64,000 nt of DNA, from NCBI GenBank assembly GCA_017640665.1, contig JAEPQE010000003.1, forward strand, positions 496,001-560,000. Direction: 5' to 3'. Both the position numbers and the translations under genes were made by a program. Below, one piece after another: positions 15,696-24,941 of this stretch (within the stretch, counting starts at the first letter, position 1; each line of letters begins with the position of its first letter). The stretch comes from Balneolaceae bacterium (GTDB lineage Bacteria; Bacteroidota; Rhodothermia; Balneolales; Balneolaceae). Below the pieces are notes generated by a model that was not told where the DNA came from, searched no databases, and saw nothing but the letters and a program-made list of their open reading frames with translations.

Positions 15696-18152
15696 TTAGT
15701 CTTCGTTGAGTATTTCATTAATCCGGGCAGTCACATCATCAAGATGCGTTCTGCTTGCACGATCCCGAATATTTGACCGTGCACTTCGAATATCAGTTCT
15801 GAGCTGCATTAACTCGGCTCTTAGTGCGGGTCGGATATCAGAGTCTTTGATGTCTAAATCAGGAGCACCGAATCTTCCTTCCAATACATCGTCCTCAAAC
15901 ATAGTATGAATGTAACTGATGTATTCTCTTTGAAGTGATCTGCGGTATGTATCAATTGTCCGGTTATTGTAAACCTCACTCCAAAGACCTTGCCTGAGGT
16001 CACTAAGCATTTCTAAGAGGGAGTACGCGTCATCATCAAATGCTTCCTGCTCGGTGAGACGGGTCATTACCCCGGCATTCATAGTTGACCGAAGTATTCC
16101 AGCCTGAAGGTTTTTAATTCGTTCAACGGCTCCTGCATGCTCAATACGACGTAGGATATCCTGATCTAACAACCAAGTAGGAGTAGAAAAAGCATGTTCA
16201 TTCAAAAATTCCATTGCTTCAATCTGATAGTCTTTATCAACAGGTGTATATACCCAACCACTTTGATCGGATGTTTTTCGGGTTTGGTACACCCCACCAA
16301 CATTAGTGGCAACATGTCTCGCATAACGTGACCACTGACCTACTAACTCACGATAAATTTCCTGTAATTCAGTGTAATCTTCTCCAGGCTCTGAAGTCCA
16401 TTCAATCAGACTTGGAACCACTCGTTTCAAATTCATCAGCCCATAAGAACTTGCTCTAACAGGGTCGTTTGACAAGTCTTCAGTTTGAGCAGAAGGGTCA
16501 TATCCAGTTGATGAAGCAAATCGATACACAGGATCTCCTGCTTTTTCCTCAATCCATGAATCCAGAATTGGTTTTTCATCTTCCGGAGTTTCGGCACCAG
16601 GGATGACACGGTAACCCCAGTTCACGGAATACTTATCATAAGGACCAATCTGGCGAATGAATCGGATATTCTCATCGCCAGGTTGAGCAATATAGTTCTG
16701 GCGTGCATACTCCATAATTGTGGTAGCAATTCCCCATTCCTGAGTGAATTTTCCTGAACGAAGTGAGTCGACCGGATACGCGGAACTGGCCTGCATATTG
16801 TGTGGAAGTCCGATCGCGTGACCAATTTCATGGGAAATTACTCTTCTCATCGTTTCACCGATTAACTCATCTGGGAGTTGAAGGGATCTGGCTGCAGGGT
16901 TAGCAGCTCCGGTTTCAATCATCAGGCGATTACGGTATGAACGCATGTGGTTGTGATACCAAACAATATCACTTTCAATGATTTCTCCTGAACGAGGATC
17001 AGAAACACTTGGCCCAACCGCATTTCTTACTGTGCTTGCTACCCAACGAATCGTAGAATAGCGAATATCCTCCGGGCTCCAATCAGGATCTTCTTCTGGA
17101 GTAGGAGGGAGTTTAGGTTGAACTGCATTTTTAAATCCTGCTGCTTCAAAAGCTTCATTCCAATCTAAAACACCTTGAATAATATAAGAACGATATTTTT
17201 CAGGGGTAGCAGGATCTAGGTAGTAAACAATTGGCTTAACAGGTTCTACCAATTCTCCCCGTGCGTAAGCCTCAGGGTCCTTAGGTTCCAATCTCCAGCG
17301 ACGGATATATTGCTTGGCTTCCGCTTTTGGTGCATCGGAACTATAGTCAATCTGTCGAATAGAAAAGTAACCAACTCTGTAATCCGCAAAACGCTTCATC
17401 ATAGGTTCTTCTGGTAGCAGCACCATAGACTGGCTGGTTAGCATAGTAAGTGTCTGTGCATCTGTTCCTGATGGGGGATTCGCAGAGACATAGGTCATGA
17501 GTTGGCGAACCTCGATATTCTCGGGAAAGCTTTTGATAGATTCAACCATACTTCGGTCTGAATCTAATCGGCGCACCTGATATTGTCTTCTTTGCCAGGT
17601 AGAAAGGCCACTAATAGCTTCCACATCATCATTAAAGAAATCGGTTACATTAATAACCACTCCGGAGGAATCTTCACTCAACGCCTGAACATCAAACGAA
17701 GCTAAGACTGGCTCGAAATTATTCGCAAGTACAGAACTTGATACCGGATCGCCTTCATCAGCTACTGCGTTATAAGATTTTTTTCGGATCAGAATCCGAT
17801 CTTTATTTCTGGTAAAAGAAATGACCTGTTCTTCAGATTTAGAGCCTGCAGAGTTAAATCCTGAGAATCCAGGAGGCACACCCGCAACACGACTAACGAG
17901 CAACATTTCACGACCGAGTAATTCGTTCGGAATTTCAAAAAAGATATCTTCTTCCTGTTGATACACATTAAAGAGCCCTTCGTCTTTTTCAGCCGATGAT
18001 TTAATCACATCAGAAAAAGGTTTAATTCCGTCACTTGGTGAAGATTTTGCCTGGCGTGGAGTTGAAGAAGAAGAGGAAGCAGTGCTTTTTGCTCCTGTGC
18101 ATCCCAAAACCAGAAGCGAAAGAATAATGAGTGAATACTTTGTAAATCCCAT
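15696..18152 (-). CDS. Lipoprotein zinc metalloprotease, DUF4953/DUF5117-like
   Basis: The 818-residue protein starts with a lipoprotein signal (LVLGC, Cys18) and a Ser-rich linker, so it should be tethered in the envelope. A DUF5117-like domain (about 95-290) precedes the metzincin-type zinc site HEIGHAIGLPH (441-451), whose three His are ligands and Glu442 the general base. A long C-terminal helical part follows, rich in Asp and Arg. The length and domain order match the large family of uncharacterised zinc-dependent metalloproteases in Bacteroidota and related phyla. The substrate is unknown. It is monocistronic, with its own terminator. Confidence 0.88.
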   Translation of the reverse strand: MGFTKYSLIILSLLVLGCTGAKSTASSSSSTPRQAKSSPSDGIKPFSDVIKSSAEKDEGLFNVYQQEEDIFFEIPNELLGREMLLVSRVAGVPPGFSGFNSAGSKSEEQVISFTRNKDRILIRKKSYNAVADEGDPVSSSVLANNFEPVLASFDVQALSEDSSGVVINVTDFFNDDVEAISGLSTWQRRQYQVRRLDSDRSMVESIKSFPENIEVRQLMTYVSANPPSGTDAQTLTMLTSQSMVLLPEEPMMKRFADYRVGYFSIRQIDYSSDAPKAEAKQYIRRWRLEPKDPEAYARGELVEPVKPIVYYLDPATPEKYRSYIIQGVLDWNEAFEAAGFKNAVQPKLPPTPEEDPDWSPEDIRYSTIRWVASTVRNAVGPSVSDPRSGEIIESDIVWYHNHMRSYRNRLMIETGAANPAARSLQLPDELIGETMRRVISHEIGHAIGLPHNMQASSAYPVDSLRSGKFTQEWGIATTIMEYARQNYIAQPGDENIRFIRQIGPYDKYSVNWGYRVIPGAETPEDEKPILDSWIEEKAGDPVYRFASSTGYDPSAQTEDLSNDPVRASSYGLMNLKRVVPSLIEWTSEPGEDYTELQEIYRELVGQWSRYARHVATNVGGVYQTRKTSDQSGWVYTPVDKDYQIEAMEFLNEHAFSTPTWLLDQDILRRIEHAGAVERIKNLQAGILRSTMNAGVMTRLTEQEAFDDDAYSLLEMLSDLRQGLWSEVYNNRTIDTYRRSLQREYISYIHTMFEDDVLEGRFGAPDLDIKDSDIRPALRAELMQLRTDIRSARSNIRDRASRTHLDDVTARINEILNED

Positions 18153-18270
18153 AGTGTATGTTTAGATAAAATTGATGGAGATAGATAAAAACAACTTTTA
18201 CTATCCAAAAGCGGTTTAACAATTAATAACAAAGAAAGGAAAATTACATAGGGTTTTGGAAATTTTTTTC

Positions 18271-18301
18271 AGCGCTATATATCAAAAAAGCGCTACCTTA
18301 G
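18271..18301 (+). promoter_or_regulatory. Putative ald promoter with paired AGCGCT elements
   Basis: Two AGCGCT palindromes (18271-18276 and 18289-18294) are 18 bases apart and directly precede TACCTTAG (18294-18301), a near match to the Bacteroidota -7 motif TAnnTTTG. A regulator binding the pair would overlap the promoter about 40 bases before the ald start. The -33 element is not clear. Confidence 0.3.
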
Positions 18302-18338
18302 GAATCTGAAATCATAAACGAAATAAAATTATCAGAAC

Positions 18339-19454
18339 ATGATTATTGGCGTTCCAAAAGAAATCAAAACCCACGAGAACAGAGTAGCCCTTCAACCCGG
18401 TGGCGCACTCCAAATGAAGAGAAATGGGCATCAGGTATTTATACAGAAGAATGCTGGTGTTGGAAGTGGATTTACGGATGAAATGTATGAGGACGCCGGT
18501 GCTACCATTTTAGAGGATGTAGAAGAGCTTTGGGCTAAATCCGAAATGATTATGAAAGTGAAGGAGCCTATTGCAGAAGAATACCCTCGAATGAGAGAAG
18601 GTCAGCTATTATTCACCTATTTCCACTTTGCTGCTGATGAAGCTCTTACAAAAGCGGTAATAGACTCAAAATGCATTGCTATTGCTTACGAAACGGTAGA
18701 AAAAGCCGATGGTTCACTTCCGTTGTTGATTCCAATGAGTGAAGTAGCGGGACGTATGGCTGCTCAGGAAGGTGCCGTTTACCTTGAAAAGCCAAAAGGT
18801 GGCCGCGGTATGTTAATGGGAGGGATTCCCGGAGTACAGCCCGCTAAGGTATTAGTTCTTGGCGGTGGAATTGTAGGGGTAAACGCTGCTAAAATTGCAG
18901 CAGGAATGGGAGCCGATACAACCATCATGGATATTAACATGAGCAGGCTTCGATACCTTGATGATGTAATGCCAAAAAATGTACACACCTTTTTCTCTTC
19001 TGAAGCGAACATCAGAGCTTTGCTTCCAAACATCGATTTGATTATTGGAGCGGTTCTGAAACCAGGTGCAAAGGCACCACATCTTATTACCAGAGAAATG
19101 TTGAAAGAAATGCGACCCGGAACCGTATTGGTTGATGTAGCAATCGATCAGGGCGGGTGCTTCGAAACTTCGAAGCCAACTACCCACAAAGATCCTGTGT
19201 ACTTTGTCGAAGATGTGGTGCATTACTGTGTGGCCAACATGCCCGGCGCAGTACCTTACACATCAACACTTGGATTAACTAATGTAACCCTTCCTTATGC
19301 AACTGCTCTGGCCAATAAAGGCTGGAAAAAAGCACTCAATGATGACCCTGAATTAAAAATGGGACTCAATGTGGCTAATGGCACTATTGTATACGAAGAT
19401 GTAGCCAAAGCTTTTGGAATGGATTGGGAGCCTGTAGATACGGTGTTGAACTAA
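18339..19454 (+). CDS. ald: Alanine dehydrogenase
   Basis: The enzyme interconverts L-alanine and pyruvate plus ammonia with NAD. The 371-residue length is standard. The N-terminal catalytic domain starts MIIGVPKEIKTHENRVAL with the substrate-binding VKEP segment. The central Rossmann domain carries VLGGGIVGVNAAKIAAGMGA, and the C-terminal part has VDVAIDQGGCFETS and NMPGAVPYTST, all hallmark ald segments. It is a single gene with two hairpins downstream, cytosolic, and probably serves alanine catabolism or nitrogen assimilation. Confidence 0.96.
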   Translation: MIIGVPKEIKTHENRVALQPGGALQMKRNGHQVFIQKNAGVGSGFTDEMYEDAGATILEDVEELWAKSEMIMKVKEPIAEEYPRMREGQLLFTYFHFAADEALTKAVIDSKCIAIAYETVEKADGSLPLLIPMSEVAGRMAAQEGAVYLEKPKGGRGMLMGGIPGVQPAKVLVLGGGIVGVNAAKIAAGMGADTTIMDINMSRLRYLDDVMPKNVHTFFSSEANIRALLPNIDLIIGAVLKPGAKAPHLITREMLKEMRPGTVLVDVAIDQGGCFETSKPTTHKDPVYFVEDVVHYCVANMPGAVPYTSTLGLTNVTLPYATALANKGWKKALNDDPELKMGLNVANGTIVYEDVAKAFGMDWEPVDTVLN

Positions 19455-19466
19455 CATACTATCATC

Positions 19467-19537
19467 CTCGGTTTAACCCGAGATCTTGATTTTTTAAAAT
19501 CCTAAGCCAGACTGCCATGCAGCTTGGCTTTTTTTAT
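19467..19537 (+). terminator. Two tandem hairpins after ald, the second a strong terminator
   Basis: CTCGG/CCGAG (19467-19482) is followed by a T run from 19490. A second, longer hairpin at 19504-19530 pairs AAGCCAG with TTGGCTT and CTGC with GCAG around a three-base loop and is followed by seven T. Together they should end the ald transcript. Confidence 0.75.
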
Positions 19538-19776
19538 ATAAGTTACAAAACCACATAGCTATGTGGTGGCTGATTGTACGCGTTTAACTATCCTACTTGA
19601 AGAAATCAACCACCTTGGTGCAACACCTAATATCAAAGGGTGTTACCAAAACATTCTTATAAATATTCGATTTGCAATTTAGGTGGTAATAATTTTAATT
19701 CGAAAAGGCTAAAAGACATTAGGGATGTACGGGGACGTCTGCCGGGCTTTTTTTAAAATTTCAAGAATTAGAAATT
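19538..19776. other. Intergenic edge of the AT-rich island with an 18-base palindrome
   Basis: This gap holds a perfect 18-base palindrome centred on CACATAGCTATGTG (19550-19567), a CACC-TT-GGTG mini-palindrome (19611-19620) and an AACACC/GGTGTT hairpin (19622-19644). I see no reading frame or RNA gene. It marks the shift from host-like to strongly AT-rich sequence. Confidence 0.5.
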
Positions 19777-20649
19777 ATGGATGACAAGGAGAAAATTGTA
19801 GCTAATAAAGCTTTATTTGATTTTGAAGAAGATTATAATTCTAAAGAACTTAAAAGAAATAAAAATTTGGATTGTTTTGAACCTTCAAGTAGTGCTTATT
19901 TTCCTAAAATTGAGAGCAAGAAATTTAATGAGGAAGAAACTGTAGTTTATGAAGTAAATACTGATTGCGATATACCAGATGCATATATAATTGATAATAC
20001 AAGAGATAATCCGTTTAAAATGATATGCAAAATAGTAACTGGGATTGAAGGGTTATTAAGTAAAGTAGGGACAGGCTTTTTCATTTCTCCTAGATGTATT
20101 ATAACTGCAGGCCATAATTTACATTGGAATACAGTATATGGGGATAAATGGGTAGAAGTAGCAAAAATAATACCTGGAAGTAGAGATAGAACTCTTACGG
20201 ATAACGACGAAGAACCATTTGGGGTTGCATATAGTGAAGTTTTTCGTAGTGTTAGTGGTTTTGTAAATTTTGGTATTGACTCATATGATTATGGTGCAAT
20301 TATTTTACATGATTGTTCTCTATTTAACAGAATCAATAAACAATTTGATTATGGTCTAATAAAGAGAGAAAAACGAATATATCATTGTGGGTATAGAAAC
20401 GCTGGAAGGTATTCAGGAAATATGTCATTAAATGAAGGGGATTTGCTTCAAAACAATAAGTTCACAATAGACTATAATTTTGATGTTTCTAATGGGAATA
20501 GTGGGGGACCTACTTTTATTGAAAGAAAGAAAGAGACATTTAAGGTTATAGGAGTACATACTCAAAAAAAAGAGCGTTGTACCCAAGAAAGCATAAAAAT
20601 TAGAAAAAAAGTGATTGAAAAATTTAACATATGGACAAATATAAGGTGA
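19777..20649 (+). CDS. Trypsin-like serine protease without signal peptide
   Basis: The 290-residue protein has a charged N-terminal region of about 95 residues and then a chymotrypsin/V8-type protease domain: VGTGFFISPRCIITAGH with His113, SYDYGAI with Asp171, and GNSGGPTF with Ser242, so the triad looks complete. No signal peptide or membrane segment precedes it, unusual for this fold, so it may act in the cytosol or leave by another route. The gene is very AT-rich: 14 of 60 bases are G/C in 19981-20040. It is followed at once by a lipoprotein gene and a sensor kinase, and it was probably acquired horizontally. Confidence 0.8.
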   Translation: MDDKEKIVANKALFDFEEDYNSKELKRNKNLDCFEPSSSAYFPKIESKKFNEEETVVYEVNTDCDIPDAYIIDNTRDNPFKMICKIVTGIEGLLSKVGTGFFISPRCIITAGHNLHWNTVYGDKWVEVAKIIPGSRDRTLTDNDEEPFGVAYSEVFRSVSGFVNFGIDSYDYGAIILHDCSLFNRINKQFDYGLIKREKRIYHCGYRNAGRYSGNMSLNEGDLLQNNKFTIDYNFDVSNGNSGGPTFIERKKETFKVIGVHTQKKERCTQESIKIRKKVIEKFNIWTNIR

Positions 20650-20654
20650 TTATT

Positions 20655-21221
20655 ATGGAAATACGATATTACAAATATTGCTTATTGCTTCTCTTTCAAA
20701 TGTTGTTTTTCAATGGTTGTATTGCTTTGAAAGTTGATCCATTGACTGTAGAACCTATTACTTTAAAAGGTGAAAATTTAACAAGCGATCATCATGGTAG
20801 CTTACAGCTTTTTGATAAAATTGAAATTGAACTTGAAAATGGATTTGACTTTCCCATAGAGATATTTATCGAAAAGAAAATTGATGCAAAAATCTTTAAA
20901 AAAAGAGGCGCATTCTATAATTATAATACCCAAAGATTTGAATCCAGCCTCAACAAAAAAAGGAAAATCGACTTTTTCAGTCCAAATGATAGGATTATTG
21001 TAAAAATAGAAAGAGGGAAAATTAGCGATGAAATGTTAAAGAATGGGATTCTTATTCAATTTAAAACATATGCACTTACCAGCTATTACCTATATTCTCA
21101 AGATGAAAATTACCATATATTTACAAATGTTCTACATGGTAGTCTAAATCTTGGAGATGATGATGATCAAAACCATGTTATTGGTCATGTTTGTAGTCCC
21201 CTAGACAAGCAATGCAATTGA
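20655..21221 (+). CDS. Hypothetical lipoprotein in the AT-rich island
   Basis: The frame could start at 20631, inside the protease gene, but ATG at 20655 follows AAGGTGA with good spacing and lies after the protease stop, so it is preferred (188 residues). A hydrophobic signal (YCLLLLFQMLFF) ends in NGC, a lipobox. The rest is a lysine-rich, beta-looking soluble domain with no family I recognise and two Cys near the C-terminus (VCSPLDKQC). It overlaps the start of the kinase gene by ten bases, which suggests coupled expression with it. Confidence 0.65.
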   Translation: MEIRYYKYCLLLLFQMLFFNGCIALKVDPLTVEPITLKGENLTSDHHGSLQLFDKIEIELENGFDFPIEIFIEKKIDAKIFKKRGAFYNYNTQRFESSLNKKRKIDFFSPNDRIIVKIERGKISDEMLKNGILIQFKTYALTSYYLYSQDENYHIFTNVLHGSLNLGDDDDQNHVIGHVCSPLDKQCN

Positions 21222-24094
21222 TAAAAGCTTTTTTACTTCTACTTTTTTTAGTTCCCCTTCCCATTTATGGGCAGGGGTTTTTCTTTTCGGAGTTCTATTC
21301 AGATAAGGAACATGATTTCCATCATCAAATTTGGGATTTGGAACAGGATTCAAATCAGTTTATCCATTTTGGTACTGGTGGAGGAGCACTCAGGTTTAAT
21401 GGACTTAACTTTAAAGAGCAACACATTGGGGAATCAGGTAGAGGTACATCACTTTTAGTTTCAAGTAGCGGTAAATTGTATGCAAGTGGACAGTATGACT
21501 TTGGGATCGTAAAAAGTGACTCCATTAATGGTTTATATTATAGTTCAATTTCAAATAATTATTATTCTGTTGATGACCTTGTAAATGTTCATTTCAAGAC
21601 TATAGAGTCTGATAGTAAAATCTATTTTATTGGGTGGGATGGCATTGAAATTTTCGAAAATGATTCTTTAAAAAAATATCCTCAGGATAACATTTCTTTC
21701 CCTAACGCTTTTTTATTCAATGAAAGAATTTTTGTAAGTAATCGAATAGGGCTGCACGAATTTAGGAATGAGTCTTATCATTTAATTACAGAAAGCAAAC
21801 AATTTGAAGAATCGAGAAATGTATTCGCATTAGAAAGTCCGGGTGAAGAAATGTTACTGGGTTATATGGAAAAAGGACTTTTTTATTTTGATGGGTATTC
21901 ATTTTCGAAATTCAATACTGAGGCGGATTCATACCTTATTGAAAACCAAATGTATGATGCTACTTTTATAAATGATTCTACACTGGCAATTGGTACCCTT
22001 AGTGGGGGCTTAGTTTTTATTGGGTTAGATGGAAATATAAAATACATCTATAATTCAAATACCGGTTTTGATGAGCAAGGAGTATTAGCTACTTATGTTG
22101 ATCATGAAAGAACATTATGGCTTGGACTTTGGGGAGGGATCGAGAAAATTCAAACAAATATTCCAATTTTCAAATATTCAGAAAATGAGGGAATAGACTT
22201 CGAAATTTCGGATTTTTTCTTTGTTGGAGGTGAAATTTACTTACGTAGTATCAATCAATTAAAAAAAAGTGGGTTATTAAGTCCGGAGAAGTCATTAATA
22301 TTTCAAGAAATTTTCCAAGAACTTTCAATTATAGCTTCTACCGATATAACCACTTCGAATGGACAAATCTTTATTAGTGGTGTAGAAGGGGTTTCAACAA
22401 TAAATGAAGAAGGAGAAGAAGAGTGGGTATACAAAGGAGAGGTTCTCGAATTAGTTGAAAACGAGGATACCCCTTACACCCTTACTTTTCTTACAAAAAA
22501 GGGTTTGGTTTTCAGGGAAAAGGATGAGTTTATTATAAAGCCTTTTGTGATTCCAAGTTCAAGGATTAGAAAAGGTATATATAAAGATAAGAGTCTTTTC
22601 TTTATAGCAGACCAAGAGAGTGTATACAAGTTAAAGGAAGATTCACTTTCAAAAATAAAGATACAGAACAACACTGGATTAAAAACTGTTTTTAATGATC
22701 TTAGTGCTATTGGAAACCACATTTTTGTTGGGGCAGAGGGAGCAGAAGAAAATGGAGGATTATATCTCTACAACGAGAAGGAGAATAAATTTGTAAAGGC
22801 TCCAGAGTTTGGGTCTGATCATGAAGCCTTACTTACTAAACAAGTTTTGGCTTTTGATCAGTGTGGTAATGGAAATATTTGGATGTATAATGACAAACAG
22901 ATTAAGAGGATCAAAAAAGTTGAGGAAGAGTGGACCGTCCAGACATCGCCTTATCAACTAATTGGTGAAGGCGACGGAATATTTTCGATTAAGTGTAAAG
23001 AAGATGGGGTCTGGTTCGGAGGAGTAAATGGTCTATATCATCTCACTGACCCCGACTGGGAATATAAAACTGACTTCAAAACTAACATCACAGATATCTT
23101 CGTAAACAGAGATTCACTTATTTACGGGGGATTCGGAGAACCAGTAAAACCAATAGTGCTTCCGTATAAAGACAACGAAGTCCGGTTTAATTATGCGGCA
23201 GCCAGTTATATCGATGAAACCAGAAATACCTACTCGTACAAGCTGGAAGGATTTGATAACGAATGGAGTGAATGGTCTTTAGAGACTCAAAAAGATTACA
23301 CCAACATCCCGGAAGGGGACTACATTTTTAAAGTCCGCAGCCGGAATGTATTTGAAGTGGATGGAAGGCCCGATCAAATTGCGTTTACTGTTTTACCCCC
23401 TTGGTACCGAACCTGGTGGGCGTATATGTTGTATCTCATCAGTTTTTCAGGACTACTCTATACAGGATATAAAATCAGGATAAACCAGTTACTTAAAGTT
23501 GAGCGGATGCGTACTAAGATTGCCAGCGACTTACATGATGAAGTAAGTGCTACGCTGACCGGAATCAGTTATTTTGCAGAGGCCATCAAAAGAGATAAAA
23601 ATCAATCTAAAGCAGCGCACTTTGTTTCACTAATCAGCGAAAGCGCGGGAGATGCTAAGGAGAAAATCACCGACATTGTTTGGTCCATCAACCCGGAAAA
23701 TGATAGCTGGGAATTGTTTTTATCGAAATGCAGGCGCTTTACATCTGATCTGCTGGAAAGTAAAGAACTAGAATACAGTTTAAATATCACAGAGCATGTT
23801 CCGGGTAAACTCAACATGGAAGTACGACAGCACTTGTGGATGATCTTCAAAGAAATGATTACCAATGCGGTGAGACACTCAGCCGCAACCCGCCTGGACG
23901 TGATTATGGATATCGAAAATGGGAAGTTAAAACTGATCGTACAGGATAATGGGAAAGGTTTCGATCTGGATGAGACTGTGGATGGAAATGGAATCAGAAA
24001 CATTCGCAAAAGATCAGCTAAAATTGGGGCAGTGATTACCATTCATTCTGAAGAAGACTTTGGAACCCGTTGGAGAATGGAACTGCCATTGTAA
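21212..24094 (+). CDS. Propeller-type sensor histidine kinase of the HisKA_3 class
   Basis: The 960-residue protein starts with a signal peptide (ends PIYGQ). A long periplasmic seven-bladed two-component-regulator propeller region (about 25-650) and a Y_Y_Y domain (about 665-725, YSYKLEGFDNEWSEW) follow. After a membrane segment (about 735-755) comes the dimerisation domain with His775 in ASDLHDEVSATL and an HATPase_c domain (EMITNAVRHS, DNGKGFDL, GNGIRNI). It phosphorylates a NarL/LuxR-type regulator, very likely the one encoded next. Base composition changes inside the gene: the first 1.7 kb is AT-rich (18 of 60 G/C in 21601-21660) and the last 1.1 kb is host-like (26 of 60 in 23821-23880). 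Confidence 0.9.
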   Translation: MQLIKAFLLLLFLVPLPIYGQGFFFSEFYSDKEHDFHHQIWDLEQDSNQFIHFGTGGGALRFNGLNFKEQHIGESGRGTSLLVSSSGKLYASGQYDFGIVKSDSINGLYYSSISNNYYSVDDLVNVHFKTIESDSKIYFIGWDGIEIFENDSLKKYPQDNISFPNAFLFNERIFVSNRIGLHEFRNESYHLITESKQFEESRNVFALESPGEEMLLGYMEKGLFYFDGYSFSKFNTEADSYLIENQMYDATFINDSTLAIGTLSGGLVFIGLDGNIKYIYNSNTGFDEQGVLATYVDHERTLWLGLWGGIEKIQTNIPIFKYSENEGIDFEISDFFFVGGEIYLRSINQLKKSGLLSPEKSLIFQEIFQELSIIASTDITTSNGQIFISGVEGVSTINEEGEEEWVYKGEVLELVENEDTPYTLTFLTKKGLVFREKDEFIIKPFVIPSSRIRKGIYKDKSLFFIADQESVYKLKEDSLSKIKIQNNTGLKTVFNDLSAIGNHIFVGAEGAEENGGLYLYNEKENKFVKAPEFGSDHEALLTKQVLAFDQCGNGNIWMYNDKQIKRIKKVEEEWTVQTSPYQLIGEGDGIFSIKCKEDGVWFGGVNGLYHLTDPDWEYKTDFKTNITDIFVNRDSLIYGGFGEPVKPIVLPYKDNEVRFNYAAASYIDETRNTYSYKLEGFDNEWSEWSLETQKDYTNIPEGDYIFKVRSRNVFEVDGRPDQIAFTVLPPWYRTWWAYMLYLISFSGLLYTGYKIRINQLLKVERMRTKIASDLHDEVSATLTGISYFAEAIKRDKNQSKAAHFVSLISESAGDAKEKITDIVWSINPENDSWELFLSKCRRFTSDLLESKELEYSLNITEHVPGKLNMEVRQHLWMIFKEMITNAVRHSAATRLDVIMDIENGKLKLIVQDNGKGFDLDETVDGNGIRNIRKRSAKIGAVITIHSEEDFGTRWRMELPL

Positions 24095-24185
24095 CTACCA
24101 CATGGTTATGCAGACTTTAATTGAAGGATTTCAGGTATTCTATGTTTGTCCTTCTAGTTAATAATCTATACTACATAGAGACCTG

Positions 24186-24209
24186 TTCAGTTCTTTGACC
24201 GGAACTGAA
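24186..24209. promoter_or_regulatory. Inverted repeat before the response regulator gene
   Basis: TTCAGTTC (24186-24193) and GAACTGAA (24202-24209) form perfect eight-base arms around an eight-base spacer, 20 bases before the regulator's ATG. No T run follows, so an operator or a leader hairpin is more likely than a terminator. Confidence 0.4.
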
Positions 24210-24228
24210 TTATTTAAACCCAACAATT

Positions 24229-24933
24229 ATGCTATTTACTTATACTGACGGTTATACAGCCATAGATGAAGCAGCAATACGGAGTAAATCATTGATAAAA
24301 GTAGTTATTATTGAAGACAACAAGTACATGAGAGAAGGCTGGGAAACTTTTATCGATTATGATCCCGGTTTATGCGTGTTAGGTAGTTATGGAAGTTGTG
24401 AAGAGGCTTTTGCATCCTCAGAATTTAAAAAGGCGGAAGTGGTAATTATGGATATCGGGCTGCCGGGGATGTCTGGAATCGAAGGAGTTCAACTTGTTCG
24501 AAAGCAATTCCCAGCAATGCATATAATTATGGCCACCGTATTTGATGATGATGAAAACGTGTTCAATGCAATCAAAGCCGGAGCTGTGGGATATCTGATG
24601 AAAAAAGTGACACCAGATGAAATGGTAGCAGCGGTTAAGGATGCTTTTTCAGGAGGTTCCCCCATCACACCAAACATTGCCCGAAAAATTCTCAAAACAC
24701 TACACGCTCCAACAATTCGAGAAGAGGAACAGCTGAGTGAGCGGGAACTTCAGATTCTGAAAGAACTTGCTACTGGTAAATCGTATGCAGCTATTGGTAA
24801 GACCATTTTCCTTTCTGTGGATGGAGTACGGCATCACATCAGAAATATCTACCAAAAACTGGAAGTACATAGTAGAACAGAAGCCGTTTCGAAGGGGATT
24901 GCCCGCAAGCTTATCGACCCCGAAGATAGCTGA
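24229..24933 (+). CDS. NarL/LuxR-family response regulator
   Basis: The 234-residue protein has an N-terminal extension of 22 residues, a receiver domain (about 23-140) with acidic pocket IIEDN, phospho-acceptor Asp75 in VVIMDIGLPG, Thr103 and Lys125 or Lys126, and a LuxR-type helix-turn-helix (about 168-225, LSERELQILKELATGKSYAAIGKTIF). It should be phosphorylated by the propeller kinase just upstream, 134 bases away. Composition is host-like, as for the kinase's C-terminal half. Targets are unknown; the preceding inverted repeat could be an autoregulatory site. Confidence 0.92.
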   Translation: MLFTYTDGYTAIDEAAIRSKSLIKVVIIEDNKYMREGWETFIDYDPGLCVLGSYGSCEEAFASSEFKKAEVVIMDIGLPGMSGIEGVQLVRKQFPAMHIIMATVFDDDENVFNAIKAGAVGYLMKKVTPDEMVAAVKDAFSGGSPITPNIARKILKTLHAPTIREEEQLSERELQILKELATGKSYAAIGKTIFLSVDGVRHHIRNIYQKLEVHSRTEAVSKGIARKLIDPEDS

Positions 24934-24941
24934 TGAGTTTT

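Noticed and set aside
23602-24042. 146-codon minus-strand frame inside the kinase gene
   Set aside because: Opposite HATPase coding sequence, no motifs.
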